Positions 57,801 through 63,499 of a stretch of 64,000 nucleotides of DNA are shown here, piece by piece. The stretch's first letter is position 1. Each line of letters begins with the position of its first letter. This DNA is from Bolinopsis microptera (taxonomy: Eukaryota > Ctenophora > Tentaculata > Lobata > Bolinopsidae): positions 17,540,945 through 17,604,944 of the forward strand of contig NC_087079.1 in assembly GCF_026151205.1 (NCBI RefSeq). The letters run 5' to 3'. Under the pieces are notes generated by a model. That model was not told where the DNA came from, ran no database searches, and saw nothing but the letters and a program-made list of their open reading frames with translations. The translations under genes and the position numbers were made by a program.

Positions 57801-60800
57801 GGGGCTACTCCTCGTGTTAAATATATCTACTTTTCAGCTATGAGGAACTGGATGAACAGTCTTGGGGCTACTCCTCGTGTTAAATATATCTACTTTTCAG
57901 CTATGAGGAACTGGATGAACAGTCTTGGAGCTACTCCTCGTGTTAAATATATCTACTTTTCAGCTATGAGGAACTGGATGAACAGTCTTGGGGCTACTCC
58001 TCGTGTTAAATATATCTACTTTTCAGCTATGAGGAACTGGATGAACAGTCTTGGAGCTACTCCTCGTGTTAAATATATCTACTTTTCAGCTATGAGGAAC
58101 TGGATGAACAGTCTTGGGGCTACTCCTCGTGTTAAATATATCTACTTTTCAGCTATGAGGAACTGGATGAACAGTCTTGGGGCTACTCCTCGTGTTAAAT
58201 ATATCTACTTTTCAGCTATGAGGAACTGGATGAACAGTCTTGGAGCTACTCCTCGTGTTAAATATATCTACTTTTCAGCTATGAGGAACTGGATGAACAG
58301 TCTTGGGGCTACTCCTCGTGTTAAATATATCTACTTTTCAGCTATGAGGAACTGGATGAACAGTCTTGGGGCTACTCCTCGTGTTAAATATATCTACGAA
58401 GATCTGAAGGACGGTCTTGCAATCATCCAGGTTTGCAGCAATCTTCTAATGTTTTTCTGTGTAAGGTAGAAGTGGTCTCTATTATTCTGGTTTATATTTG
58501 CCGATAACCTAATTCTTTTGGCTGAAGAAGCTAAATTGGTAGATTGATCGGTGAACCCTAACCAAGTTCTCAAGGATCAACCCTCTCATTTATCTTAGTC
58601 CTTACGCTAATTTAACCCCCCCCCCCCCCCCCCCCCACCTTAACCTTTACCACGAGCTGAGCGATTAGCCAAACGTAGACTGAGGACTCCATACCAGGCT
58701 TTACAGCCTTTAGCTCTATGTCTAACCCCAGTCCCTAACTGCAACCCTACCGGCCTAACGTATACTCTTGCGTGTTTCCTTACCCAAGCAAGACAGGTAG
58801 CATACCCAACGAGCCTAACTGTTACCACATTCCACTCCCTGTTTTCATTGCATGACCTCTAAAAGCATTTGTTCTGCGGAACGACGGAAGTCGATTATCT
58901 CAAGATCCTATTGAGTACTGTATGTGATTTTCTTGAAACTTTCCGGATAGCAAGACAGGTACTGCAAGAGTAACATACTGTGACAGTTAGAATATAAATT
59001 TTATGTGCCAAATTGAGATATCGATTCAAACACAAGAATAACTTTATGTTAGTGAATTGTATGGATCAATATCTCGAATTTGGCACATAGAAATTTATCA
59101 AAATTTGCATGGTATGTCCATCTTACCATCTGGAAAGTTTCAAGAAAATCGTATATTCAAATTTGGATAAAATCCACCGTGTTCCGTAGAATTCACTAAT
59201 TTGTTTTATACCCAAACAATTGTATTCAGATCTAGAAACAATCTTAAAACGTTTTTTGTTAAGTAACATTAAATGTACTGCTAAAAACCTTGACTTTCGG
59301 CCTTGCAATTTGAAACAGTTTTGTCGAAAGTTCATTTTCTATGAGTCCCTTTGTAGATGTTCTCCGTGTATACTGAATACGTAGCGCGCGGTGACATAAA
59401 ATCTCCAAAAGGACTTCGCGCACTCTTGTTTAGCAGCTACATTAACATAGAGCGCGTCAGTCCGTGCTCGGTCGCACAGAAGCACGTGCGAAGATTGAGT
59501 AGATTCATATCTTGTAGATCGATCTCTCGATTCTAACTATTTAGCCGCAGGTGCATAGGCATTGACAAGCAACACAACTGATTTATCTCAAGCTTCACGA
59601 CTTAAATTTTCAGCTGTTCGACAAGATACAGAACGGATGTGTTAACTGGAAAAAGGTAAACACGCCTCCTTTCAAAGCTCTTGGTGGTGCCATGAAACAG
59701 ATAGAGAATTGTAACTACGCCATTGACCTTGGACACAACTTGGGCTTCGTTCTTGTCGGTAGGTTCCTCGGTCAGAATTTCGATAACTTGGTGTATCCAG
59801 TATCGAATCGTAATATTTATTTCAATCAAAGTGTGCTATTCAATAAATTGCTCTTTACTGGGCCGCGCTCAGCCTGTCATTCCGCCGAATCTCTATTCGG
59901 TTGTTTTATGAACATAATAGCCTGAGGTCCCCAGGTAAATTGCTCTATGATATTTTATATTGAATATCGTAATGATTCTAGAATGGTAAGTCAAAAGGAA
60001 TTGCAAACCAATTTTACTGAGCTACGACTAACACACAACTGAAATTTAAGAAAATGAATATGTCCATTGCGTTCAGGAATTGACGGTAAGAACTTGCACG
60101 ACGGAGACAAACTGACTCTGGGACTTGTCTGGCAGATGATGAGACATTACACTCTAGCTATGTTGACACACGACGGCAAGATCATGAAAGATAACGAAAT
60201 CATCAAGTGGTGTAACAAGTAAGTTGATGATCATAAATCTTTTCGGCATATTCACCCGTTATTAGTGAATAATTAGCAGCGAGTAAAAGAATCGAATGTC
60301 ATACAAATACAATGTTGCAAATTTGATTAAAAACTAATAATAATATTCAAAGCGACTGAAACTGGCTAAACCCATCCTAATTAAAACATATTGGTCACAC
60401 TTTAAAAGCGAATACTCATAATTTGTAACTAAATTTGATCACAGCAAGCTGGAGAGCGCTGGCAAGACCACAAACTTTAAGTCTTTCAAGGACTCTTCTC
60501 TGGGAACCTCTCGTCCTATTGTTGACCTGATAGATGCTATCAGTCCTGGTTACATCAACTACGATCTCGTCACAGCTGCCGAAACAGACGATGTTAGTTC
60601 TCATTTGTTTAATTGTTAAGTTTTACTTGGAGAATCGCTGTTTGCAGTATGTACAAACATTACTAATATTTGATGACTAATATTTCGTTTAAGTATGCTA
60701 GGTAATGTTAAACCATGTTTTTATTTCCAGGATAAGTTCCTGAATGCTCGATATGCTATCACCATGGCCAGAAAGATCGGCGCAAGAATATTCGCTCTGC

Positions 60801-61541
60801 CAGAGGACATCACGGAGGTAATTTATGGAAATCAATTAATCTCTAATTAATTTTAATTACTTTAACCTCGACTTCTTATTTTGAAAAGAATCACTGCTTA
60901 GTGTTTATCGGGGTCAACAGAATATCTCATTATGGCTACAAATACCACATGTATTCAAACTCAAAATGGCCAAAAAGGATTAAAATTGTGTGGGGGGGGG
61001 GGGGGGAATCGGAAAAAACCTACATTTTAATATACTTTAATATACCTACAATTAGTAGATTTATATTCTTCCGTTTTTCGTTAAGATTTACAAGATAAGC
61101 CAATTGTTAGTCCCCTGAACTCATACTTCATATATTTTAGCCCATAAATTGGTCAAATATCAATATCTTTGAACAAGACTAACTTTACATGAAAGGTAAA
61201 TCTAATCTATACATTAGAGGCCTTTAAAGAAATTAAGCGGCCAAATTTTGAATCGAGATAAGATAGGTATATTAAAGTATGTTAAAGTATATTAAAGTAT
61301 ATCCCCGGGTCAAAATTGGAAAAAAACCTACATTTTAATATACTTTAATATGGTTGCCCCCCCCCCCCCCCAATTCGTGATCATTGCTGATTGTCTTGAG
61401 CAATTCTAAATCACAATAGCCCCCACCCCCAACCATATATGTTATTGTCTAATATAAATATTATTCCAGGTCAACCCGAAGATGATAATGACAGTATTCG
61501 CCTGTCTTATGAGTGTAGGATTTGCTAAGGACAGGAAATAA
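30839..61541 (+). CDS. Plastin/fimbrin, actin-bundling protein (whole gene span, spliced)
   Basis: Cross-links actin filaments into tight bundles in the cytoplasm. Alternative first exons 1a, 1b and 1c splice to exons 2-15, giving about 608, 621 or 618 aa, close to the ~630 aa of vertebrate plastins. Domain order (1c numbering): EF-hand region to ~72; linker; CH1 ~117-232 and CH2 ~264-375 (actin-binding domain 1); CH3 ~392-493 and CH4 ~505-616 (actin-binding domain 2). All shared junctions are GT-AG and phase-consistent: [53 protein letters not shown] and [11 protein letters not shown] are diagnostic. Introns carry many repeats, two of them copied from exon edges. The first EF loop is degenerate. 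Confidence 0.93.
31054..33441. repeat. 15-bp minisatellite (GGTGAGGGAGGTGTA), ~159 units
   Basis: A 2.4-kb G-rich array. Frequent variants are AGATGGTGAGG, TAAGTGGTG and shortened 9-bp steps GGTGAGGGA. Because 15 is divisible by 3, very long open frames run in several frames; they are not genes. The interruption ACATGTCATGTAG occurs at 32051-32063 and 32620-32632 with matching flanks, showing a 569-bp higher-order duplication. If exon 1a is used, the array lies in the first intron of plastin. Confidence 0.95.
33442..34871. other. No gene recognised (intron 1 or intergenic)
   Basis: AT-rich sequence with several CACGTG motifs (33723, 34163, 34618, 34645, 34651, 34711 regions). No supported exon or mobile element. 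Confidence 0.4.
34872..35807. repeat. 72-bp minisatellite, 13 copies
   Basis: Exactly 13 units of 72 bp, starting GTGCTGTGCCGGTTTATTGA. They are identical except for one A-to-G change (TTAACTG to TTAGCTG) in the tenth unit. Each unit holds a small inverted repeat, AGCCA-GCCTCA-TGGCT. The 24-codon period leaves one frame open for 368 codons, but the peptide has no recognisable domain and the frame follows simply from the period. Confidence 0.95.
35808..37262. other. No gene recognised
   Basis: Contains GCC-rich patches at 36338-36402 and 36770-36790. An ATG at 36770 followed by a short open stretch and a GT could mimic a first exon but lacks the helix found in plastin exons 1a-1c. Confidence 0.4.
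37271..37833. mobile_element. hAT-type MITE, 563 bp
   Basis: Terminal inverted repeats CAGGGACGTAGCCAGG (left) and CAGGCACGTAGCCAGG (right, reversed). An exact 8-bp target duplication, GGCCGTCA, lies at 37263-37270 and 37834-37841. The 8-bp duplication and CAG-starting ends fit the hAT superfamily. The left half is GC-rich and itself repetitive (GCGAGCGAAGCGAGC, then GGGGCGCAGCCCCC hairpins). No transposase. Confidence 0.85.
38075..38539. repeat. 31-bp minisatellite, 15 copies
   Basis: Perfect 31-bp period containing GTTACAGTTGTCACTGTTGT and GTCTTTCTGTA. Only the first unit (ACATG for AGTTG) and the trailing partial unit differ. Confidence 0.95.
38724..39134. repeat. 52-bp minisatellite, ~8 copies
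   Basis: Units contain CTCTATATAATATATTATAG, then CAGCAGTCAGGTAGTGCTA. One unit carries a small insertion (CTAAATTTCTAA) and the last is shortened in the TATA part. Confidence 0.9.
39135..40069. other. No gene recognised; upstream of plastin exon 1b
   Basis: A short TCTC run is at 39252-39266 and a C-rich tract at 39884-39912. The plastin exon 1b promoter could lie here but no core element is identifiable. Confidence 0.4.
40070..40147 (+). CDS. Plastin alternative first coding exon 1b
   Basis: 26 codons, [26 protein letters not shown], then the donor GTAGCA. It joins exon 2 in phase 0. A second in-frame ATG (SAMSLTEF) offers a shorter start. TEFKDAF resembles the first EF helix of other plastins (ELKEAF). 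After the donor, an AGCAATT(G/T)TTAGGTAGCAAAT phrase is repeated in the intron. Confidence 0.75.
40779..40847 (+). CDS. Plastin alternative first coding exon 1c
   Basis: 23 codons, [23 protein letters not shown], then the donor GTAAGA. The ATG context is AAAATGT. It lies closest to exon 2 and has the best donor of the three. Confidence 0.78.
40855..40916. repeat. (ACAT)n-like microsatellite
   Basis: Imperfect ACAT/ACAC/ACAG repeats immediately downstream of the exon 1c donor. Confidence 0.8.
41129..41275 (+). CDS. Plastin exon 2 (EF-hand region)
   Basis: 49 codons, phase 0 at both ends; acceptor CATTTCAG, donor GTCAGT. It encodes [14 protein letters not shown] and [20 protein letters not shown]. 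The first loop, [12 protein letters not shown], lacks the usual acidic residue at loop position 12. The second, [12 protein letters not shown], keeps D1, D5, G6, I8 and E12 but has Tyr at position 3. The helix before the second loop is about seven residues shorter than in vertebrate plastins, so calcium control may be weak or lost. Confidence 0.9.
41412..41543 (+). CDS. Plastin exon 3 (linker to CH1)
   Basis: 44 codons, [13 protein letters not shown] to WTTHSYAEE, phase 0 at both ends; acceptor ATTTAG, donor GTAATA. HSYAEE-EKLAF continues directly in exon 4, matching the conserved HSYSEEE of plastins. Confidence 0.88.
42203..42336 (+). CDS. Plastin exon 4 (CH1 start)
   Basis: [18 protein letters not shown] to LRDGIIL, 134 nt, ending in phase 2; acceptor CTTCACCAG, donor GTAAGT. 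It forms the first helix of CH1. Confidence 0.9.
42746..42956 (+). CDS. Plastin exon 5 (CH1)
   Basis: 211 nt, phase 2 in and 0 out; acceptor ACCTCAG, donor GTTGGT. It encodes [37 protein letters not shown] and LCLGLLWQ, the most conserved part of CH1. Confidence 0.92.
43421..43505 (+). CDS. Plastin exon 6 (CH1 end to CH2 linker)
   Basis: 85 nt, [19 protein letters not shown] to LLDEFETL, phase 1 at the end; acceptor TTGGTCAG, donor GTTAGT. Confidence 0.9.
43549..43687. repeat. Intronic hairpin plus 54-bp tandem duplication
   Basis: A phrase starting AATAACAAATCACATTT is repeated at 43580 and 43634. AAGTATAAATGTGATTTGTT just upstream is its inverted complement. Confidence 0.8.
43688..44612. 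other. Plastin intron 6, 5' part: no further feature seen
   Basis: AT-rich intronic sequence without supported exon or element. Confidence 0.4.
44613..44767. repeat. Tandem triplication of a palindromic 51-bp unit
   Basis: Units start at 44613, 44664 and 44715. Each begins GTATACAGGGTGG and ends CCACCCTGTATACC, so the unit is a near-perfect hairpin with mariner-like CAGGGTGG ends. It may be a minimal MITE that became tandemly amplified. Confidence 0.85.
45318..45754. mobile_element. TTAA-flanked MITE with poly(G) in its inverted ends
   Basis: TTAA at 45314-45317 and 45755-45758 flanks inverted ends GGCCTGAGCCAAG-Gn-TAAATT and, reversed, GGCCAGAG-Gn-TAAAAA, with G runs of about 20. A TTAA target fits piggyBac-type elements. 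No transposase. A 14-bp direct duplication (AAGTTAAGCTCTAACT) lies inside. Confidence 0.6.
45759..47511. other. Plastin intron 6, 3' part: no gene seen
   Basis: Intronic; the phrase CTTTATGAAGGAGCAC is duplicated (46337 and 46550). Otherwise no recognisable feature. Confidence 0.4.
47512..49693 (+). repeat. 113-bp tandem array copied from the exon 7 acceptor edge (18 units plus 2 flanking copies)
   Basis: Eighteen 113-bp units carry AATTTCAG followed by AAGTTTATGGCTATATCCCC and TGAAGAGATTCTTTG, a corrupted copy of the exon 7 start. Acceptor-like AGs end just before 47627 and then every 113 bp to 49548. More similar single copies follow at 47512 and 49621; the true acceptor precedes 49694. 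In the units the exon copy is 2 nt shorter, so use of a decoy acceptor would give E-VYGYIP then stop. Each unit also holds ACGAGCTGTA(A/G)AAT twice. Confidence 0.92.
49694..49794 (+). CDS. Plastin exon 7 (CH2 start)
   Basis: 101 nt, phase 1 in and 0 out, [18 protein letters not shown] to VKNFTH; acceptor AAATTTCAG, donor GTAAGT. It is the only copy of the edge that continues into open CH2 coding sequence. Confidence 0.92.
49795..50479. other. Plastin intron 7, no feature seen
   Basis: AT-rich intron; only a short (AAT)n tract near 50153. Confidence 0.5.
50480..50572 (+). CDS. Plastin exon 8 (CH2)
   Basis: 31 codons, [19 protein letters not shown] to LEPLN; acceptor CTCTCACAG, donor GTAAGT. 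It matches the DIKDSKAYFHLLNQI segment of plastins. Confidence 0.9.
50573..53130. other. Plastin intron 8 (2.6 kb), no further gene or element recognised
   Basis: AT-rich. Small open frames around 52379-52570 and 52562-52828 show no domain and are not supported. Confidence 0.5.
53131..53332 (+). CDS. Plastin exon 9 (CH2 end and hinge)
   Basis: 202 nt, phase 0 in and 1 out; acceptor GACACAG, donor GTAAGT. It encodes [36 protein letters not shown] and the acidic hinge [10 protein letters not shown]. The dangling A must be completed by a following exon starting with two bases, as exon 10 (CT) and the alternative exon at 54848 (CA) both do. Confidence 0.92.
53507..53625. repeat. 17-bp repeat (CTACTGTACTGTGTACC)
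   Basis: About seven units, several shortened, in plastin intron 9. Confidence 0.9.
53626..54847. other. Plastin intron 9, no gene seen
   Basis: AT-rich. A short duplicated phrase CTCTGGGAAAATTCAGATGTAC occurs around 54655 and 54706. Confidence 0.45.
54848..55251 (+). CDS. Alternative plastin exon encoding an acidic tail or hinge insert
   Basis: Preceded by acceptor ATATTTCAG and phase-matched to exon 9 (A + CA gives Thr). It begins T-MKRWIQSL, a diverged copy of the exon 10 start T-MRNWMNSL, then turns into an acidic, Gly/Ser/Thr-rich segment ([12 protein letters not shown]; a triplicated AAKD). Two outcomes are possible. As a terminal exon it ends at TAG 55251 and gives a ~525-aa plastin with only actin-binding domain 1, unable to cross-link by itself. 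Alternatively the donor GGCG|GTGAGA at 55192/55193 makes it a 345-nt cassette that joins exon 10 in phase and lengthens the hinge by 115 residues. No AATAAA was seen close downstream, which mildly favours the cassette. Confidence 0.6.
55631..56446. repeat. Poly(C)-bearing minisatellite, ~15 units
   Basis: Units of about 50-68 bp read GCTACTGGTGTCCCGCAG, TGGCGTAACGTTGCCTGTTG, then a C run of variable length. C-run length changes the frame between units, so the open frames here are not genes. Confidence 0.9.
56447..57268. other. Plastin intron 9, last part
   Basis: No gene or element recognised; a short (ATT)n tract is at about 56911-56927. Confidence 0.45.
57269..58341 (+). repeat. 63-bp tandem array of the exon 10 acceptor edge (17 extra copies)
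   Basis: Copies start at 57269, 57333, then every 63 bp to 57648, at 57712, and every 63 bp to 58279; the true exon start, 58342, is the eighteenth. Each unit carries CTACTTTTCAG plus the first 57 bp of exon 10. Units differ mainly by G or A in CTTGGGGC/CTTGGAGC. Two steps (after copies 1 and 7) are 64 bp because of one extra C before TTTTCAG. Spliced in from any of copies 8-17, the array reads [20 protein letters not shown] in frame into exon 10. From copies 1-7 the frame shifts and stops. Confidence 0.93.
58342..58430 (+). CDS. Plastin exon 10 (CH3 start), last copy of the array
   Basis: 89 nt, phase 1 in and 0 out; acceptor CTTTTCAG, donor [24 protein letters not shown] matches the conserved start of plastin CH3, then [11 protein letters not shown]. 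Confidence 0.92.
58617..58636. repeat. Poly(C) run
   Basis: A run of about 20 C within plastin intron 10. Confidence 0.9.
58870..59197. repeat. Imperfect long inverted repeat in plastin intron 10
   Basis: The arm from TCTGCGGAACGACGG through TTTTCTTGAAACTTTCC to TATGTGCCAAATTGAGATAT returns inverted as ATATCTCGAATTTGGCACATA, GGAAAGTTTCAAGAAAAT and CCGTGTTCCGTAGA. Arms are about 150 bp around a loop of roughly 35 bp. It could be a MITE; no target duplication was identified. Confidence 0.65.
59614..59758 (+). CDS. Plastin exon 11 (CH3)
   Basis: 145 nt, phase 0 in and 1 out; acceptor ATTTTCAG, donor GTAGGT. It encodes [29 protein letters not shown] and GFVLV. Confidence 0.92.
59855..59938. mobile_element. 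Small MITE, copy 1 (84 bp), in plastin intron 11
   Basis: Ends TTACTGGGC and, reversed, TTACCTGGGG. The 8-bp target duplication ATTGCTCT lies at 59847-59854 and 59939-59946. The second copy is at 63143-63238. Its right end, CCCCAGGTAA, contains a near-perfect splice donor on the plus strand. Confidence 0.8.
60077..60218 (+). CDS. Plastin exon 12 (CH3 end, CH4 start)
   Basis: 142 nt, phase 1 in and 2 out; acceptor GCGTTCAG, donor GTAAGT. It encodes [27 protein letters not shown] and NEIIKWCN. Confidence 0.92.
60445..60592 (+). CDS. Plastin exon 13 (CH4)
   Basis: 148 nt, phase 2 in and 0 out; acceptor GATCACAG, donor GTTAGT. It encodes [34 protein letters not shown]. Confidence 0.92.
60731..60817 (+). 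CDS. Plastin exon 14 (CH4)
   Basis: 29 codons, [29 protein letters not shown]; acceptor ATTTCCAG, donor GTAATT. Confidence 0.92.
60992..61371. repeat. Repeat-rich block in plastin intron 14 bounded by poly(G) and poly(C)
   Basis: A G run at 60992-61006 and a C run at about 61357-61371 face each other. A phrase including AACCTACATTTTAATATAC is repeated at about 61017 and 61325. The inverted phrase GTATATTAAAGTATGTTAAAG lies between. This looks like a small fold-back element, but no target duplication was found. Confidence 0.5.
61470..61541 (+). CDS. Plastin exon 15 (CH4 end, stop)
   Basis: [23 protein letters not shown] then TAA; acceptor TTATTCCAG. It matches the conserved plastin C-terminus ([12 protein letters not shown]). 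Confidence 0.92.
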   Translation, partial: VNPKMIMTVFACLMSVGFAKDRK

Positions 61542-61960
61542 ACTCTACATTATATTAGACGTTTCTTACTCTTCTAGCCTCACCTGGTGTTTTTCCGTTT
61601 TTAACAGCTTAATCATTATTTCCACTCATTTGAGATGCGGGCAACTTTTTGGTTAACAATGATAATTTAACGATGAAGAATTTTTGCACATATATTTGAG
61701 AGTGGAGCTGCTGTGCCAATAGCAGGTTTCGAGGTCGGTACAAAGAAAAATAATTAACATTTTTGGCAACTGTGTTTTATATATATTACGAAATAATTGC
61801 TATTTCTTGATTTCTCCTTTTTTATGTTGTATAACTATGATGTATTAAATACACGATAATGTTACTTGATACAATTCTTGGTTTCAGTCCATCTTTTGGT
61901 ATGGTAATGTTGGTAATTTGCATGACTCTGGAATCTGTGATATAAAAAGAAATAAAAAAC
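61542..61960 (+). other. Plastin 3' untranslated region with candidate poly(A) signals
   Basis: ATTAAA at about 61845 and AATAAA at about 61951 (and again near 61991) are candidate polyadenylation signals on the plus strand. The neighbouring minus-strand gene ends at 62100, so the two genes converge within about 150 bp. Confidence 0.55.
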
Positions 61961-62099
61961 GTCGTTCTCAATATTTTGTTATCAAATCATAATAAATAAA
62001 AAATATACTATCCCGAGTGAAAAGTTCATTAATCGTAACCTTAGAATAGAAGACGAAAATTGAAAAATAAGAACTTAATTTATACTAAAGCAAGTCCAC

Positions 62100-62368
62100 T
62101 TATTGCTTCTTTGGAGGCACTGGTACAGGTCTGACTTGTTTGTAGCTTTTCAGAGCCTCAGCATACCACTTCAACTCCTTAGCTTGCTTGACCATGTTGG
62201 CCTTCACTCTGTCGTCTGTTAAGTTGCCTTCTTCATCAAACATTGAGCCTACCGACATGACGGTACACGACGCTGGTACCGGTACCATTCCCAGTTCTGT
62301 CACGTGAGCTTTCAGGTTTATCTGAATCCGGCATCCTCCAAAAGGACCCACACTGTACGTTAACAGAG
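62100..62368 (-). CDS. FMN reductase-like gene, exon 4
   Basis: 269 nt, phase 1 in, encoding LLTYSVGPFGGCRIQINL to VPPKKQ and stop; acceptor TTTCCTCAG on the minus strand. Confidence 0.85.
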
Positions 62369-63499
62369 CTGAGGAAAGTTTTGATTACAGATGCTATTAG
62401 TTATTTATAAAATATATAGAAAATGCTAGATTTATTTTAATTTGAACACCTGATTTTGCTTGATCAGGGGTAAATTTGGTACCATTAGAGTGATGACTGA
62501 TGACTTACCAACAGGTCTGTCCTTGTAAGCAGCAGGCGGGTAGTGGTCGAGCATGTTAGTGAGGGCGGGGGGCAGGGCTGAGTTGTACTCAGCAGAACAA
62601 ATTATAAAACTGTCAGCTTCCTCCAGCTCTTTCTTCTTGTCGTGCATCCATTGTGGAAAACCGGACTGAAATTGAAATTGATATCTAAGTGTATGTTAAG
62701 TGATAGTTCAGTCAGATGCAAAACTCCGGACTTTTCATAAAAAGATTAGATGGTGTAAGTAAATCGACCAATTGATGCTAATTTGCTAAAATAATAAAAC
62801 TTCTGAAAACTGAATTGTATAGAAAATATTTCTTACTGCATCTGGAACAAGATGCAGAGGCTGTTCTAGGATTGTGTAGGGACTATCTTTGGGGTCCCAC
62901 AGTGACACTTCAAGACCTTCTTCCTCCAGAATCTCCTTCATTGCTTTTCCTACCCTGTAGGGTATTAAAGTATTAACATGAAATTATTGGTATTGAATTT
63001 AACAGCTAAAGGTTTTACCTGCCTTCTGTTTTCTCGGCCATCACTGTTTTTCACTCAAGAACTCTGCGCGCAAACTTTGATATTTCGCAACCGGCTAATC
63101 ATATTCATAGACCATTTTAAAACCTGTTTTTTCTGGATATATTTACTGGGCGGCGCTCATTCTCAGCCTGTCATTCCGCCGTATCTCTATTCTGTTTATG
63201 AACATGATAGCCTGGGGTCCCCAGGTAAGGATATATGAGCATATCACTCGACATAAACAACATAAACAAACTCTTGTGATTTTTCGTTTGACAATTGACT
63301 GGTTTAGATGTTAGAACTAAAAACCGAAATAAATAGATCCTTGGCTTTTGGTAGAACCAATGTTTTCTAGTCTTGGTAGTGGTACAACAAAATTTTTGCC
63401 CCTCAATCTTTACCTGTCGCCCCATGATCCCTCGCCTGTGAAACTAGCACCTTTCCTACAGGATGAAAGGAACAGGATCGTCTTTAGCTTATCAGCCAT
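62100..63499 (-). CDS. NADPH-dependent FMN reductase-like flavoprotein (whole gene, four exons)
   Basis: Exons 63414-63499, 62837-62954, 62509-62665 and 62100-62368 join in phase to 630 nt, 209 aa plus stop. The fold is flavodoxin-like: first strand KTILFLSSCRKGAS with the FMN-phosphate loop, then VGKAMKEILEEEGLEVSLWD, SAEYNSALPPALTNMLDHYP carrying the EYN motif that contacts the flavin ring, and YSVGPFGGCRIQ. Length and motifs fit the yeast Lot6/azoreductase-like family of cytosolic NAD(P)H:FMN or quinone reductases; the substrate here is unknown. The basic Pro-rich C-terminus (PVPVPPKKQ) is unusual. An alternative first exon lies at 63019-63041. Confidence 0.85.
62509..62665 (-). CDS. FMN reductase-like gene, exon 3
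   Basis: 157 nt, SGFPQWMHDKKKELEEAD, SAEYNSALPPALTNMLDHYP, KDRPV; acceptor ATTTCAG, donor GTAAGT. Confidence 0.85.
62837..62954 (-). CDS. FMN reductase-like gene, exon 2
   Basis: 118 nt, phase 2 in, VGKAMKEILEEEGLEVSLWD to LHLVPDA; acceptor ACCCTACAG, donor GTAAGA. Confidence 0.85.
63019..63041 (-). CDS. FMN reductase-like gene, possible alternative first exon
   Basis: ATG GCC GAG AAA ACA GAA GGC AG then donor GTAAAA, in the same phase as exon 1 (MAEKTEG-R). A protein starting here would lack the first strand and the FMN-phosphate loop and is unlikely to bind FMN normally. Short exons can arise by chance, so support is modest. Confidence 0.45.
63143..63238. mobile_element. Small MITE, copy 2 (96 bp), in FMN reductase intron 1
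   Basis: Same ends as 59855-59938 (TTACTGGGC ... CCCCAGGTAA), shared core CAGCCTGTCATTCCGCCG and TTTATGAACAT, with the 8-bp target duplication GGATATAT at 63135-63142 and 63239-63246. Confidence 0.8.
63414..63499 (-). CDS. FMN reductase-like gene, main first exon
   Basis: 86 nt from ATG: MADKLKTILFLSSCRKGAS, then FTGEGSWGD and AG completing Arg in exon 2; donor GTAAAG. It carries the flavin-phosphate-binding loop, so this is the functional start. Confidence 0.8.

Noticed and set aside
57293-58469. Separate repeat-protein genes starting inside the 63-bp array
   Set aside because: The array is made of plastin exon 10 edges; any translation would be through plastin splicing, not from internal starts.
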